Source: Macrosoma leucophasiata
Lineage: Eukaryota > Arthropoda > Insecta > Lepidoptera > Hedylidae
Assembly: GCA_036365455.1 (NCBI GenBank)
Contig: JAWQUS010000011.1
Span: forward strand, 1,136,001-1,200,000
Direction: 5' to 3'
DNA: 64,000 nt
This document shows, piece by piece, positions 42,999 through 53,374 of the stretch (the first letter of the stretch is position 1; the number at the start of each line of letters is the position of its first letter). The position numbers and the translations under genes were made by a program. The notes beneath the pieces are model-generated. The model saw only the letters and a program-made list of their open reading frames with translations, ran no database searches and was not told the DNA's origin.

Positions 42999-43051
42999 AA
43001 TCACATTCACTATCTGATTCTATGACTAGATAGTTATTGACGTCCATATAT

Positions 43052-43327
43052 ATTTTTTTTAATGTAATTGAAATGGCAAACAAGCATGCAGTTCACATTG
43101 ATGTTAAGTGATGACTGCAGCCACACAAAGACCAAGGTCAAAATGCAAATGCGTTACCAATCCTGAGGCCTAAGGTGTTATGCCTCTGTGCCGGAAATTA
43201 CAGGGCCGTACATTACCACCTGACCGGAACACGATAGTGCTGAATACTACCATTTAGCGGCAAGTAAATCAGGTAATGCGGTGGTGCCTACGCCCGCGAG
43301 CTCCGTCACTGGAGCTCTACCACCAGT
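43052..43327 (-). mobile_element. S1 repeat, full length
   Basis: Minus strand; short deletion of the TATAGACACC segment near the 3' tail. Confidence 0.85.
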
Positions 43328-43329
43328 AA

Positions 43330-43757
43330 AAGCGATATTATATTATATTTTTATTTTTTTACTAACGTGACACGCTTCCTTCAAAAATAATTTGTAAATT
43401 CGTGCTTGTTTATTACTTGCACTCAAATGAACTGAAAATCTTAATATTCTACTAATAACAAAACGTCTACGTACAAAAAAGATTTCCTTAGAAGATTTCT
43501 GATTTTTTTCAACACAGACCAAGCAATTCAATAAACAGCTCGTGGCCACAATAAGCGATTGAAAGATTGTATATTGAATTTTTTTTCAATCAGCCTGCTC
43601 CATAATTATGCCAACCTTACGCAATCAAGGACTCTTTGTCAACTGTTCTGTCTATTGAGATCGTTATTGTGGGAAGCAATTTACTCGTCGCATCTTTCAG
43701 TTAATGCGTTTATTTAAAAAAAAAAAAGAGTTCCGCTCCTTTGTTTATCTGGAAGTT
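43330..43757. other. spacer, nothing recognised
   Basis: No feature. Confidence 0.35.
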
Positions 43758-44102
43758 ATTTATTATAATGTCAACCCTTGATACGTCCCACTGCTGGGCA
43801 CGAGTCAGTCCCCTTCTTGGTGGGGAGGCCTGGAGATTACTCCACCACGCTGCTTCAATGAGGGTTGGTGGAAATACAAGTTAGTGGCCCACCCGCTGAC
43901 GTCATTTGCCGTTAACTTAATCGGAAAATGATGTTCGGAAACCCCTAACATTTTTGAAAGACCTATCCAACGACATCCAGAAAACGAAAAATAAAAAATT
44001 TAACCGTACCACGGATGGACAGACAGACAGACAGAGAGCCAGACAAACAGACGGACATTGCGAAACTATAAGGGTTCCTTGTTTACTACGGAACCCTAAA
44101 AA
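43758..44102. mobile_element. S5 fragment followed by MITE-like fragment
   Basis: 43766-43905 is a minus-strand S5 end (ATACGTCCCACTGCTGGGCA, CCACCACGCTGCTTCAATG). 43935-44102 repeats the 3' third of the element at 38453-38985 (TTTTTGAAAGACCTATCCAA, (GACA)n, CTACGGAACCCTAAAAA). Confidence 0.65.
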
Positions 44103-44104
44103 GA

Positions 44105-44760
44105 GTGTGTATTCTTGTATGTACGCACAGAAGAAGAGTTCTACTTATTTAGCGTAACAATCCAATACCAGAACTAAAACAAAAAGACAAAAAAGTTTAG
44201 CAACTAATTTCAGACAGTTGCTTTTGTTTGTTCAACCAACTTCAGATTGTTGCTTTTCAGTCGGTATGCGCGCGCATCGTAAAAATTCACTCTCATTATT
44301 CAAAGTCGCGCCGAAAGAAGTATAAATTCAAAAATACACCAACAAGTTCCACTATACCTCTCGACCTTCAACTTGTGGCCTTGATTTCATTTCCACCGTT
44401 ACCGGTACTATACCGGTGTTTCCCCGTATGAAAAACGTTCTCAGCGAGTCAAAAGCCCGGCGTCGAGATGAAAAGGTGAAAAAACTCGTCAAAGTACACC
44501 GCCTCGTCTGCGCTCTATACAACTGGAGGGTTGTAGAGCCATCCGGTACTAGATATGTTACGGTAACTATACCGATACGTATTTTGCTCAAAGAGGGCTG
44601 TTGATATGATTATGCTTCATAAAGTTGTTATGTTAGATAGAAAAACGCGACAAGACTAAGCCGAGGTGGGTGGATACACGCTATCTTTAAAATTGCAATT
44701 CGGATCTTCAAGTCAACTTCAATTAAATAATGTATTTTATAGTGATTCGCTCATATTCGC
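44105..44760. other. unassigned, partly GC-richer stretch
   Basis: 44270-44600 is less AT-rich and open on both strands (62 codons plus at 44416-44604; 79 codons minus at 44352-44591). No domain is recognisable. ACCGGTACTATACCGGT near 44401 is palindromic. I cannot tell an exon from transposon interior. Confidence 0.25.
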
Positions 44761-45036
44761 TTTTTTATGTAATTGAAGTAGCAAACAAGAATGCAGTTTA
44801 CATTGATGTTAAGTGATAACTGCAGCCTATAGACACCCAAACAAAGACCAAGGTCAAATTGCAGATGCGTTACCACTCCTGAGGCCTAAGGTGTTATACC
44901 TCTGTGCCGGAAATTACAGGGCCGTACATTACCTGACCGGAATACGATAGAACACTACCATTTAGCGGCAAGTATATTAGGTAATGCGGTGGTGCCTACG
45001 CCCGCGAGTTACGTCACTGGAGCTCTACTTTCAGTA
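44761..45036 (-). mobile_element. S1 repeat, full length with small deletions
   Basis: Minus strand; lacks AC and GTGCTG-type segments (CATTACCTGACC, GATAGAACAC). Confidence 0.8.
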
Positions 45037-45104
45037 GAATATTCAAACTGAAATATTCCATTTTCTTTTTTTTTTAATGTTTGTCACATTTTATTATGGA
45101 TCAA

Positions 45105-45245
45105 ATTCATCATCATTTCAACCGAAAGATGCCCACTGCTGGGCCAAAACCTCCCCAAATGTGGGGTATATATATACCAATATCGCCACGCTTGGCATGC
45201 AGATTGGCGATCGCAATGACGGCAGTATTGTCGTAGGACGCTGCT
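45105..45245 (-). repeat. RTE-type LINE 3' tail
   Basis: On the minus strand: GCGATCGCCAATCTGCATGC, AAGCGTGGCGATATTGG, CCAGCAGTGGGCATCTTTCG and a terminal TGATGATGAATTT. Confidence 0.6.
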
Positions 45246-45401
45246 ACTCGTATTGCGTTATTGCACTTTCTTCCGCCCCTTTTAAATGATTTGACTGCTA
45301 TTGTTCCACTGACTGCACTAGTGGAGAAAAGAAAATTATTCTGTTAGTGGCCGGTGGGGTGGTCACTTCTCAACGCCCAAATTAAATTGTGTGAAATGCA
45401 A

Positions 45402-45614
45402 TACAATAAAATATGCACACTCGCTGTGAGTGTGCATATTTTATTGTACCCACAGTAGGTATAAACTTGTGTTGTGGGTGCCGTTGTATATAAACAACAC
45501 ATACACAAACATCCAGACCTGAAACAAATACCTGTAGGCCATACAAATATTTGCCCCGGTGCGGGGATTGAACGCAACGGTCATCGCACACCGCTGGACC
45601 AACCGGGTCGTCGA
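45402..45614 (-). mobile_element. tRNA-derived SINE S3 with terminal perfect palindrome
   Basis: Minus-strand S3 from head CGACCCGGTTGGTCCAGCGG (at 45614) to its 3' end. That end lies in a perfect 21-bp inverted repeat, arms 45402-45422 and 45428-45448 with loop GCTGT. Confidence 0.75.
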
Positions 45615-45619
45615 TTTAT

Positions 45620-45690
45620 TAAATTTAAATAATCATTTTAGTTTATTATACGCGAGATTAATCCCAAAACTAGTTTTATTTCAATAAATT
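45620..45690 (+). mobile_element. Penelope-terminal fragment
   Basis: ATCATTTTAGTTTATTATAC, GCGAGATTAATCCC and AGTTTTATTTCAATAAAT align with 30970-31025. Confidence 0.5.
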
Positions 45691-45694
45691 TATT

Positions 45695-46368
45695 AACACG
45701 TTCACTGCGAGGAAATTTTACACTTCCAATGATCTAGTGCTGTAGGAGGTCGATAAGCCTTAATAGTAACTTTTTACAAGTGCGATGAAGGTTTATCCTA
45801 CAGAAAAATTTACTTTGAATGCATTTTTTTCAGCGAAAATAACGAAAATGTAAAAGAATCTATGGTCAAGCTATTCTAAAAGGGTATCTTCTTCTTAATC
45901 TTTGTTCGCTCGCTGATCTGACAACGTAAAATTAGTAGAAATACGAAAATATTTACGAGGCACATTGACCTCGTATAGCACAGAATTGAGGGTAAAGAAT
46001 TTAGATGAGCTAGTGATGGGCACAAGAAAAAAAACGCAAAAGCACAAATCAAATTGATGTTTATTTTACCTTTACATAGACTATCATAGAAACATTTTAG
46101 GCACATTGGTTTCTTGCAATTAGTACAGTAACATTTTTTTGTTTATTTTTTTGTTTGCTTTTCGGCTGCTCATTGTTACACGTAACTTCTCATAGCAATC
46201 TACACAATTTCTCCTTTTCTCGCAAAATGATTTTAACTTAATTTTGCAACCCCTGGCGTACGAGTTGCTGATATTGTCTTGCCAGTTAATCCTTCTATGA
46301 TAGATTCATAAAAATCCTTCTTCGAAATATTGACTCTCTGCCAATTATACACACATACATACACCTCC
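45695..46368. other. spacer, nothing recognised
   Basis: No feature. The 76-codon minus ORF at 45876-46106 has no recognisable domain. Confidence 0.35.
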
Positions 46369-46371
46369 TTA

Positions 46372-46512
46372 TTCGTAAACGTATTAGTAACTGAAGTGTT
46401 GCTAATCTCTCCTTTGTCCTTTTCTATCCTGCACATTTGACAATGCAACTGACAAAGACAAAGCATTCTATAGCTAAGACGTATCTAATGTACGTTTAAG
46501 AATAAGGGGATA
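46372..46512 (-). mobile_element. about 140-bp MITE, copy 2
   Basis: Inverted relative to 13629-13770. Ends CTCCTTATTCGTAAACGT and ACGTTTAAGAATAAGGGG are inverted repeats (16 of 18). GCATTCTATAGCTAAGACG and TTTGACAATGCAACTGACAA are shared with copy 1. Confidence 0.65.
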
Positions 46513-46765
46513 TGTATTTATATAACACTTCACTAATTACTTAATTGCATGCGTGCTTTATGTTTGAGTGGGTGCGCAACACTAGTTCATAGGAGGAAAA
46601 TCATAAGATCAAACAAGTGCGGGTGGGGGCAGGAAGACCTATCACGCCATGAGAGGTCTATAGACCTCTAACTCGCACTGAATGAATTGTTTTGAGTGCG
46701 ATTAGTGCGATGAGAGGCTCATAGACCTCTCGCATGTTTTTTGGTACTGTTTTATTCTTCTTTTT

Positions 46766-47055
46766 ACTGGTGGTAGAGCTCCAGTGACGGAGCTCGCGGG
46801 CGTAGGCACCACCGCATTACCTAATATACTTGCCGCTAAATGGTAGTGTTCAGCACTATCGTGTTCCGGTCAGGTGGTAATGTACGGCCCTGTAATTTCA
46901 GGCACAGAGGCCATAAGACCTCAGGCCTCAGGAGTGGCAGCGCATCTGCATTTTGACCTCTGATCATTGTGTGGGTGTCTATAGGCTGCAGTCATCACTT
47001 AACATCAATGTGAACTGCATGCTTGTTTGCCACTTTTATTACATAAAAAAAAAAA
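46766..47055 (+). mobile_element. S1 repeat, full length
   Basis: Well preserved, start ACTGGTGGTAGAGCTCCA, oligo-A of about 14 at the end. A good consensus representative. Confidence 0.9.
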
Positions 47056-47420
47056 AAATCTACTTCGAAGCTATAACACAATTATGTATTTGTCTCTCTC
47101 ATACATTTAATGATTAACAAGCTATGAGCACCGCACCAGAACGAGTTGCATGGTTTTTCGTTCGCACCTGTCTGAAGTAGTAGCAGGAGGTCTATGTGCC
47201 TCTCATCGCAGCGAACGTGTTAAATATATAAATACTATTTTTTCATTTTTTTTTGTATACGTCACTTACACAAATACGAAATAATACATAAAATAGAATA
47301 ACGTGCCGCCTCTACCACATTAAAAAGACCATGTCGACATTGAACGTACCTTTACGTAAGTTACTACACGTATTCACATTAAAATTTCATTAGGATTATG
47401 GATTTTTTTAGGTCACCAAA

Positions 47421-47840
47421 CTGATGGTAGACCTTCAGCGATGGAGCTCGAGGATGTAGGCACCATCACTGTATATATTGGCGCAAAATTTTTGTATTCA
47501 AAGCTATCGTCTTCTAGTCTGGCTATGTATATATATATGTATGAGGCATAACAACTTAGACTTCAGGATGTCTCCTAAGGAAGGTGTCCCATCCAACACT
47601 TTAGACGACCCGGCTAGTCCAGCGGTGTGAGATGACCGTTTGATTCGAAGGGTCGCGGGTTCGATCCCCGCACCGGGGCAAATATTTGTATGGCCTACAG
47701 ATATTTGTTTCGGGTCTGGGTGTTTGTGTATGTGTTGTATGTGAACAACGGCACCCATGACACAGGTTTATACCTAATGTGGAGCTGTGAGTGTAAGCGT
47801 ATTTAATTTTTTTTTTTAACGCATCTGCATTCTTCTTTCT
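47421..47840 (+). mobile_element. old S1 repeat interrupted by SINE S3
   Basis: Diverged S1 5' half 47421-47575 (CTGATGGTAGACCTTCAGCG, GTAGGCACCATCACTG, GAGGCATAACAACTTAGAC). S3 follows at 47607-47815, then AACGCATCTGCATTC of S1 resumes at 47818. Confidence 0.6.
47607..47817 (+). mobile_element. tRNA-derived SINE S3, full length
   Basis: Head CGACCCGGCTAGTCCAGCGG, T arm GCGGGTTCGATCCCCGC, body GGGTCTGGGTGTTTGTGTAT and CTGTGAGTGTAAGCGTATT, ending in a T run. Confidence 0.85.
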
Positions 47841-47844
47841 TATA

Positions 47845-48260
47845 CGATTCAACTCCAAATTTCACAATTTTGGGTATAATTATATCTCATTTGCAAGTTC
47901 TTTTCATATGATATGATAAAAATTAGTGATTTCATCAATTTGCCACTGTCATGAGTTGAATAATAACGTATTTTGCACAGGTGCAACGTGGTGAAAAACA
48001 AATTTAATTCAAGCCCAAAACGTGCCGACTCCATCACATTGTTAGTATCGTGTCGAGCCGTCGAGCCTCGCCTTTCTATTACCTCACGTTATTCCGACAC
48101 GTCTGCACACTTATTTTTTTATACCTTCTAATATATTTGTGAGTTGTCAGTCTACAGGTGGTATATAATTGTTTTATCTTGCCTGACACCTGTAGTTTGT
48201 TCATGTGTGTTCATTTAAGCCTGATCCACGTTATTGTGCTGATCTCATTCTTTCTCGGTC
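47845..48260. other. spacer, nothing recognised
   Basis: No feature. Confidence 0.35.
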
Positions 48261-48261
48261 C

Positions 48262-48470
48262 GATCATATATGTATGTATGTATCTTCACGCCAGGTCCCT
48301 AACGGGGTAGGCAGAGAGTGTAGAGCGCCAGATATCCCGGTCCTGACAAACCTCTCGTGCCTCGTCTACCTTCATCATTCTCTTCATACATGCACGCCGA
48401 TTCCTAAGACTTTTGACTTTTGACCCCACCGTCAGACAGAACTCGATCTATTTGGTCATGGTAGGTCCGA
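48262..48470 (-). pseudogene. LINE C-terminal fragment L7
   Basis: Inverted copy of 42160-42380: AACGGGGTAGGCAGAGAGTG, GTAGAGCGCCAGATATCCCG, TCAGACAGAACTCGATCTAT on the plus strand. Confidence 0.7.
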
Positions 48471-48474
48471 TCAT

Positions 48475-48555
48475 AATCCGGTAAAATTTTTCTTCCCCAT
48501 TTTTTTTTAATTTCTAAAGTTTACTCGCATGTGTTATGTGAAAAATAAAATATTT
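48475..48555 (+). mobile_element. SINE S2b tail fragment
   Basis: GTAAAATTTTTCTTCCCC and TTTACTCGCATGTGTTATG match the S2b body and end. Confidence 0.5.
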
Positions 48556-48559
48556 CAAT

Positions 48560-49745
48560 GTATTTTCTATTGTTTTAATGATTTCCAACTAATTAAAGCA
48601 CAATTTGTACACAAAATAAATTGCTTAGCAATGTCTTGAAACACTGTGCTAGCAAAATATGTTTAAATTGGAATTAAAACTCAATTCACTTCACGCATTA
48701 AACAACAGTTAAATAAAAATCATATCTCGATGGTACTCCTTGACTCCTTATCTCTACACTCCATACCGTGATTGACTTCGGACGCCATTTCGATTTCAAT
48801 AAATTCGCTTTTCTGGTCGCAAAAATGTATCGCGATCTGTATCAAAATCAATGCTTTTAATATATACATAAATATTTTAAATATACTTTACAAACAATCC
48901 AATAAATTGACTAACGTCACTTCTTATTTCGCGCGCAAGTTATCCAAAATATGTTTTAATCTATTTGGATGTTGTGTTTGCCGGAAAGGGGAAAGACCTA
49001 GCTTCCCGCTTCGGAAAGATTAAATTAAACCACAATTATCTCCCATTGAAAATGATTCGATTTTTAGACTTTTTATATTTTGCGTGTTATGTTAGGATTT
49101 TATGGGGAAAAATAACATACATTTTAATAAAAAAGTATGTTAATGTTTTATTTTTGAGAAATAGAATCGCCGCGCCGTTGAAGAAATTATTGATTTTTAA
49201 ATATATTTTTTTGTAAAAATAGCCAATAAATTTTACTTATAAAAAAAACAAGGTTCACAATAACCAAAACAGGCATTACATGAAAAGTTTAAAAATATAC
49301 AAAAGACGGGCCTGACGAGCGCATTCGTGACCCGTGTCTGCACCTACTAAAAGTCTCACAGACAAGCGATTGAAATTGAACTTTGAATCGATATAAATAC
49401 GCATCACAATTGCTTAAATAGAAAAAATACTTCCATGCCGCAAGTATTTATGGACTTGATTGCGGAGGCTAGTTAATACTTTCAAAAATACTTTCATAGG
49501 AAATTGAACTCAGTCTTAATACATATACGAGTCACACTCGCTTAAGCAAAAAAATACTTTTTTACAGCCCCGAAGCGAACGACACGAGTTTAACGAATCT
49601 CGTACGAAAAGTGTGTGCATAGAGTACATTATGCTTTATGGAATAAAATACTTTCAAAGTCTTGCGAGTATTTCTTACTCGTACCAGATTGACGCACTTG
49701 TTAGCAAATACCTGGTGCAAAAACCTGGTCGCGTAAATACGTTCC
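48560..49745. other. AT-rich spacer, nothing recognised
   Basis: Several 60-83-codon ORFs (48772-49216, 49562-49813) are AT-driven and lack domains. Confidence 0.35.
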
Positions 49746-49747
49746 AT

Positions 49748-49812
49748 CTCTAGTAAGAAGTTTGGGAGTGTTGTATACGCGAGAAAATCCGCAAGTTTAA
49801 TTTCTACAAACA
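49748..49812 (-). mobile_element. Penelope-like terminal fragment
   Basis: GAAGTTTGGGAGTGTTGTAT and ACGCGAGAAAATCCGCAAGT match 60990-61047 closely. It abuts the Helitron at 49829. Confidence 0.7.
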
Positions 49813-49905
49813 TAATTTTATTACTGCACTAGCTGTGCCCGCGACAGCGCCCGCGTGAGAATTTATAAAAGTAGCCTATGTTACTCCTTATTAGGGGAGA
49901 CCTGT

Positions 49906-51042
49906 CGTCGTGATTCGTCGCGCGCGCTAGCGCGCGGCGCGGTATAGGACTCGAGGCACGTGCCCCTTTTCCTCGGCATCTTCTGCTCCCATAGTAATGG
50001 GAGCGGCGTCTTGTCTGGGTGGCGCAGTGGTAAGCGCCGCGTCGCCGATTAGGGCGCAGCGACGGAGTAGGCGCCTCCCAAGTGTGGTGGTGCCGCGATG
50101 ACAGCGGTGCCGCGGCGGTTGGTATTGCGGCGGCGGGGGTGTCGTCACGGCGCGAAGTGGCGTCGCTGCGGCGGCTTCCGTCGCCCAGCGTCGAGTTTTG
50201 GGAATCCAACAGGGGCGAGCATCCACCACTCCAGTGGCAACGCCCGCAGATATTGCGCGGTCGTAGCCCGGACCGTAGTCGGACCCGCGACCGCATCCCC
50301 GATGGAAGCCTCCACGTCCGGGAATCGAACCCGGGTCGGGCAGGTTGCGTGACATCGTCACAGGGCTCTGCATCTAATGGCGAGCCCGGCCGAGCTTGGC
50401 TCACTAACGTATCGGATCACGATTCGGGATCGGGGCTCGGACATACGTCGGCGTCCCGGGGTGTCCGGGTTGATACCACGGAGAGGATTTCGCGCGGGAG
50501 TGCCCTCCCGTCAGGCGGCCTGCTATGTAGTGGGGCAAATCCGTGGAGGTGTCCGTGAGGTCCGTTTTCCGCACGATAGTACATACCGCGCGCGAGACGG
50601 ACCACGAACTCCTGAACGGATTCTACACGCAGGTCCCGTGAGATGACGTCATTTCTGACGTACCTCCCCGCGTTGGTTATCAAGCGTAGACACACGTTTT
50701 GCTGTACCTGTAGGCGACGTCGCTGCGTAGTGGAGTACAAGGCGTACCACGCTGGTGCAGCGTACGTCAACCTAGTTCGAATGTAGGTGTTGTAGATCCG
50801 CAGCTTGGTGCTCAACGGCAGCCTCGACTGCAGTACCGGACGTAGCATCGCTCGAGCAGCCGCCGCCTGGCGCACCGCGTTATCCACGGTGGGCACCATG
50901 CGCAGCGCTCTGTCGATGGTACACCCGAGGTACTTGACCGACGGCTGCCATAGAACATCTTGGCCGCGGAGCCGTAGTGGTGGTAGTCGGTAGCGGAGTG
51001 TTCGCGTTGCGAAAGCGGCCGTCTTACCCACATTGACGGCCA
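49906..51042 (-). pseudogene. jockey-like LINE fragment with 10-bp target duplication
   Basis: Flanked by GGAGACCTGT at 49896-49905 and 51043-51052. Minus-strand protein: LLAVNVGKTAAF at its start, KYLGCTIDRALRMVPTVDN, LRIYNTYIRTRLTYAAPAWY, LQVQQNVCLRLITNAGRYVR. This is the post-palm C-terminal region of a jockey-superfamily reverse transcriptase, then a GC-rich 3' region. The catalytic palm is absent. The 158-191-codon ORFs on both strands at 49829-50558 are GC-rich shadows. GC is far above the surroundings. Confidence 0.85.
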
Positions 51043-51689
51043 GGAGACCTGTACAAAACCGTATACCTGGGTAAAACCGTATAGTACTATAATTTCCGAA
51101 ACCAATTTGAATTTTCTGCTCGTCTGCCATTCGTAGGTTGCGTCTACAAAAGTGTTCACCTCATGAGTTTTAGGTAAGGACCACTTTGTATACGTATAAC
51201 TGAGTGTAATAACTGCATTATCATAGTGTTATTACCGGTGATCCAAACTTGTGTGTGTAGTGAGGTACCAATATGTGTGTTGTGCTTTTGGGAAAAACCG
51301 TATGGGGTAAAATCGGTCTTCACTTCATACAAAAATTACCTGATTTGTCGATCTCAAAGGGCAAAGAAGACGTCTAAACTTAATTTAAATCAACCATTTA
51401 AACGGAATAAACCACTAGCAACCTAAAATAAACAATCGGGCTAATAAAAAAAAAGATTTGTTTGCATTGTCTTGAAGAATATGGTGTGACGCGCTTAAAC
51501 GATGATTGATCGGTTGCAAAAGGTGGACTCATGATACTGATTGGGATCCAGAAGACATGGTTAATTTTGAGTGTTTGTCCTGAAACGTTTATATCGGGGG
51601 CAAAATCGTACAGCAGTATACGGTTTTGTACAGCCCCAAGGTAAAACGGATTTTTTCAACTTTTTTTTAAGACTGATTATGGTGTGTTC

Positions 51690-51978
51690 AGAATCAGAAT
51701 CAGAAACTCATTTATTCATTTAGGGTGACAGGCACCTCTTATGACACGTCAAAAACAAACAAAATAAATTAAAGTGAATAACAATTGATAAACATGTCAA
51801 ACAAGATTAAAAATATATGTAAAGTCAAGAATATCACTAAGATAAAACTAAATGTCGTAAACTTATGTAAAAAGTATATCAGTAGAATGTCTCATTTCCC
51901 CTTTACAAACTGATAACAAAGAGTAAAAAGAAAAGAAAAAGAGTCATTCTTTGTCATTCACCGGCAAAGTTCCAATTT
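51690..51978 (-). mobile_element. LINE 3' end S6 in the pogo-like element
   Basis: Minus-strand S6 with (GATTCT)n beside 51690, ending in GCCGGTGAATGAC at its 5' side. Confidence 0.7.
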
Positions 51979-52574
51979 GTACAACATAATATTCTTAATA
52001 AACGTTAGAAAACGGATTACACTATCCTTTTTTGTTTCCACCAATTCTCCCTTAGCTATACGATTTTGACCCGGTCTCCCCTGCATAAGCTATCTGCCAG
52101 TGTAAGTCCCGACAAAATTGGTCCAGCCGTTCCGTTCCGCTAATCTCGTTAGCGGGAACAAACAGACAGACAGACAGACAGACAGACGGACAGACAAAAA
52201 TTGTAAAAAATGTTGTTTTGGTAAATGCGTATATACCGTGCGTATATAAAAAGCGGTTATTTTTATATTACAAACAGACACTACAATTTTATTTATTTGT
52301 ATAGATACTCGTATTTTATAGAGATATGATGTTCCGTAAACATAAAACTATAATATAATAGGTAACATAACGTGTGGGGGAAGCCGCAGAGTTTCACAGC
52401 GTAAATAAACTTCGTAGACAAACCTCCGGATTCAATAAGTCAAGTTTGATGGCGAATCTTAACCGGCAATCCGATTAGTCGGGGTCGTCTACACGTGAAA
52501 TTGCAAGTTTAATGTTCCATAACGCTTTTTAGTGTGAATAAATTCACGACTTGTTTTCGCCGAAGGGGTAGACA

Positions 52575-53270
52575 GAGTATTTTTTTTCTATGTAAAGAAG
52601 GTGGCATACAATAAGTTAGGATCCCACTGCAGAATAGTTTCGTTCATCCAGATATGCTGCAAACCTATTTTTACGCATATTTATAATCTAGAGAATATGT
52701 ATCCAAAAGGTTGCCTGTCAAAAAATGGCCGCAATTAAAGTTTTTTTTTGGGAAATAATTTTATTTTTACTTGTTTTTTCTATAAAATATTGTCTACTTC
52801 ACGGCAATATGTATAAAGACTGAAAAATTACGGCTGCCGTTGCGCACTTGGCCGCCCCTACATATGTATTTTAGTTCCACTCCATGTATTATTTATGTAT
52901 CAAAGTAAAGCTTTTTTTTTCTCATTAATATGATATAGGGGGGCCAAATTAAATCGACTGCAAATAAAAGTTACTGGCTTATAAAGATAAAATACATGCG
53001 GCTTAATTTTGGTAGGCAACCTAGTGGATATATACTCTCTAGATTATAAATATTCCTTAAAATTAAGTTTACAGCATATCAGGATGAACGAAATGATTCT
53101 GCAGTGGGATCCTATCTTACAAGCACGCAGTTCGTATGGATGTTAAGTGATGACTGCAGCTTATAGATATCTACACAAAAACCAGACATCAAAATGTGTT
53201 ACCACCCCTGAAACCTCAGTTGTTATGTATCTATGATAGTTATTACGAAGCCATTCATCGCCTTAAGTAA
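52575..53270 (-). mobile_element. S1 repeat split by a long-TIR MITE
   Basis: S1 3' end at 52580-52612 (minus strand, GTGGCATACAA) continues at 53116 with ACAAGCACGCAGTTCGTATG up to about 53270. The S1 consensus GTGGCAAACAAGCATGCAG spans the gap. Confidence 0.7.
52611..53115. mobile_element. about 500-bp MITE with roughly 110-bp inverted termini
   Basis: Left AGGATCCCACTGCAGAATAG, TTTCGTTCATCC, GATATGCTG.AAAC, ATTTATAATCTAGAGA, AGGTTGCCT; right end is the inverted counterpart up to GGGATCCT at 53105-53112. TACAA occurs at both S1 junctions and may be the target duplication. Interior AT-rich, no ORF. Confidence 0.75.
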
Positions 53271-53276
53271 TGTACT

Positions 53277-53370
53277 TTTTTAATTTATAATGGTGACTAA
53301 CAAGCATGCATTTCACATTGATGTTAAGTAATGACATGAGCCTATAAACATTTATCTCAGAAATACCAGC
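53277..53370 (-). mobile_element. S1 repeat, 3' fragment
   Basis: ACAAGCATGCATTTCACATT on the plus strand; strongly diverged. Confidence 0.5.
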
Positions 53371-53374
53371 TGTA

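Larger units (their letters stand above)
49894..52081 (+). mobile_element. pogo/Tigger-like DNA transposon inside the Helitron
   Basis: Inverted ends GGGGAGACC / GGTCTCCCC. With the LINE removed the left end reads GGGGAGACCTGTACAAAACC and the right end (reversed) GGGGAGACCGGGTCAAAATC, then both CGTATA. TA precedes the left end and TG (probably mutated TA) follows the right, consistent with a TA target. At 51460-51590 the plus strand reads CLHCLEEYG, then CKRW.H and DPEDMVNFECLS, a broken zinc-finger-like tail of the kind found after DDE transposases of lepidopteran pogo elements. The DDE core itself is not seen. Confidence 0.6.
49829..52305 (-). mobile_element. Helitron (minus strand), 2.48 kb with nested insertions
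   Basis: Minus strand: 5' end A|TCTATACAAATAAAT at 52305, 3' end GGGCACAGCTAG|T at 49829. Its own sequence is only the two flanks: 52084-52305 (GACAGACAGACA run, CAGCCGTTCCG, TCCCGACAAAATTGGTCCAG) and 49829-49893 (AAGTAGCCTATGTTACTCC). No Rep/helicase ORF remains, so it is non-autonomous or gutted. Everything between is one later insertion. Confidence 0.8.

Noticed and set aside
49829..50558. Overlapping 148-191-codon ORFs on both strands
   Set aside because: Open in several frames because of high GC. The real signal is the minus-strand LINE protein further right and its 3' region.
52155..52195. (GACA)n as an independent microsatellite
   Set aside because: It is part of the Helitron 5' region; the similar runs at 38915 and 44020 belong to a MITE-like family.
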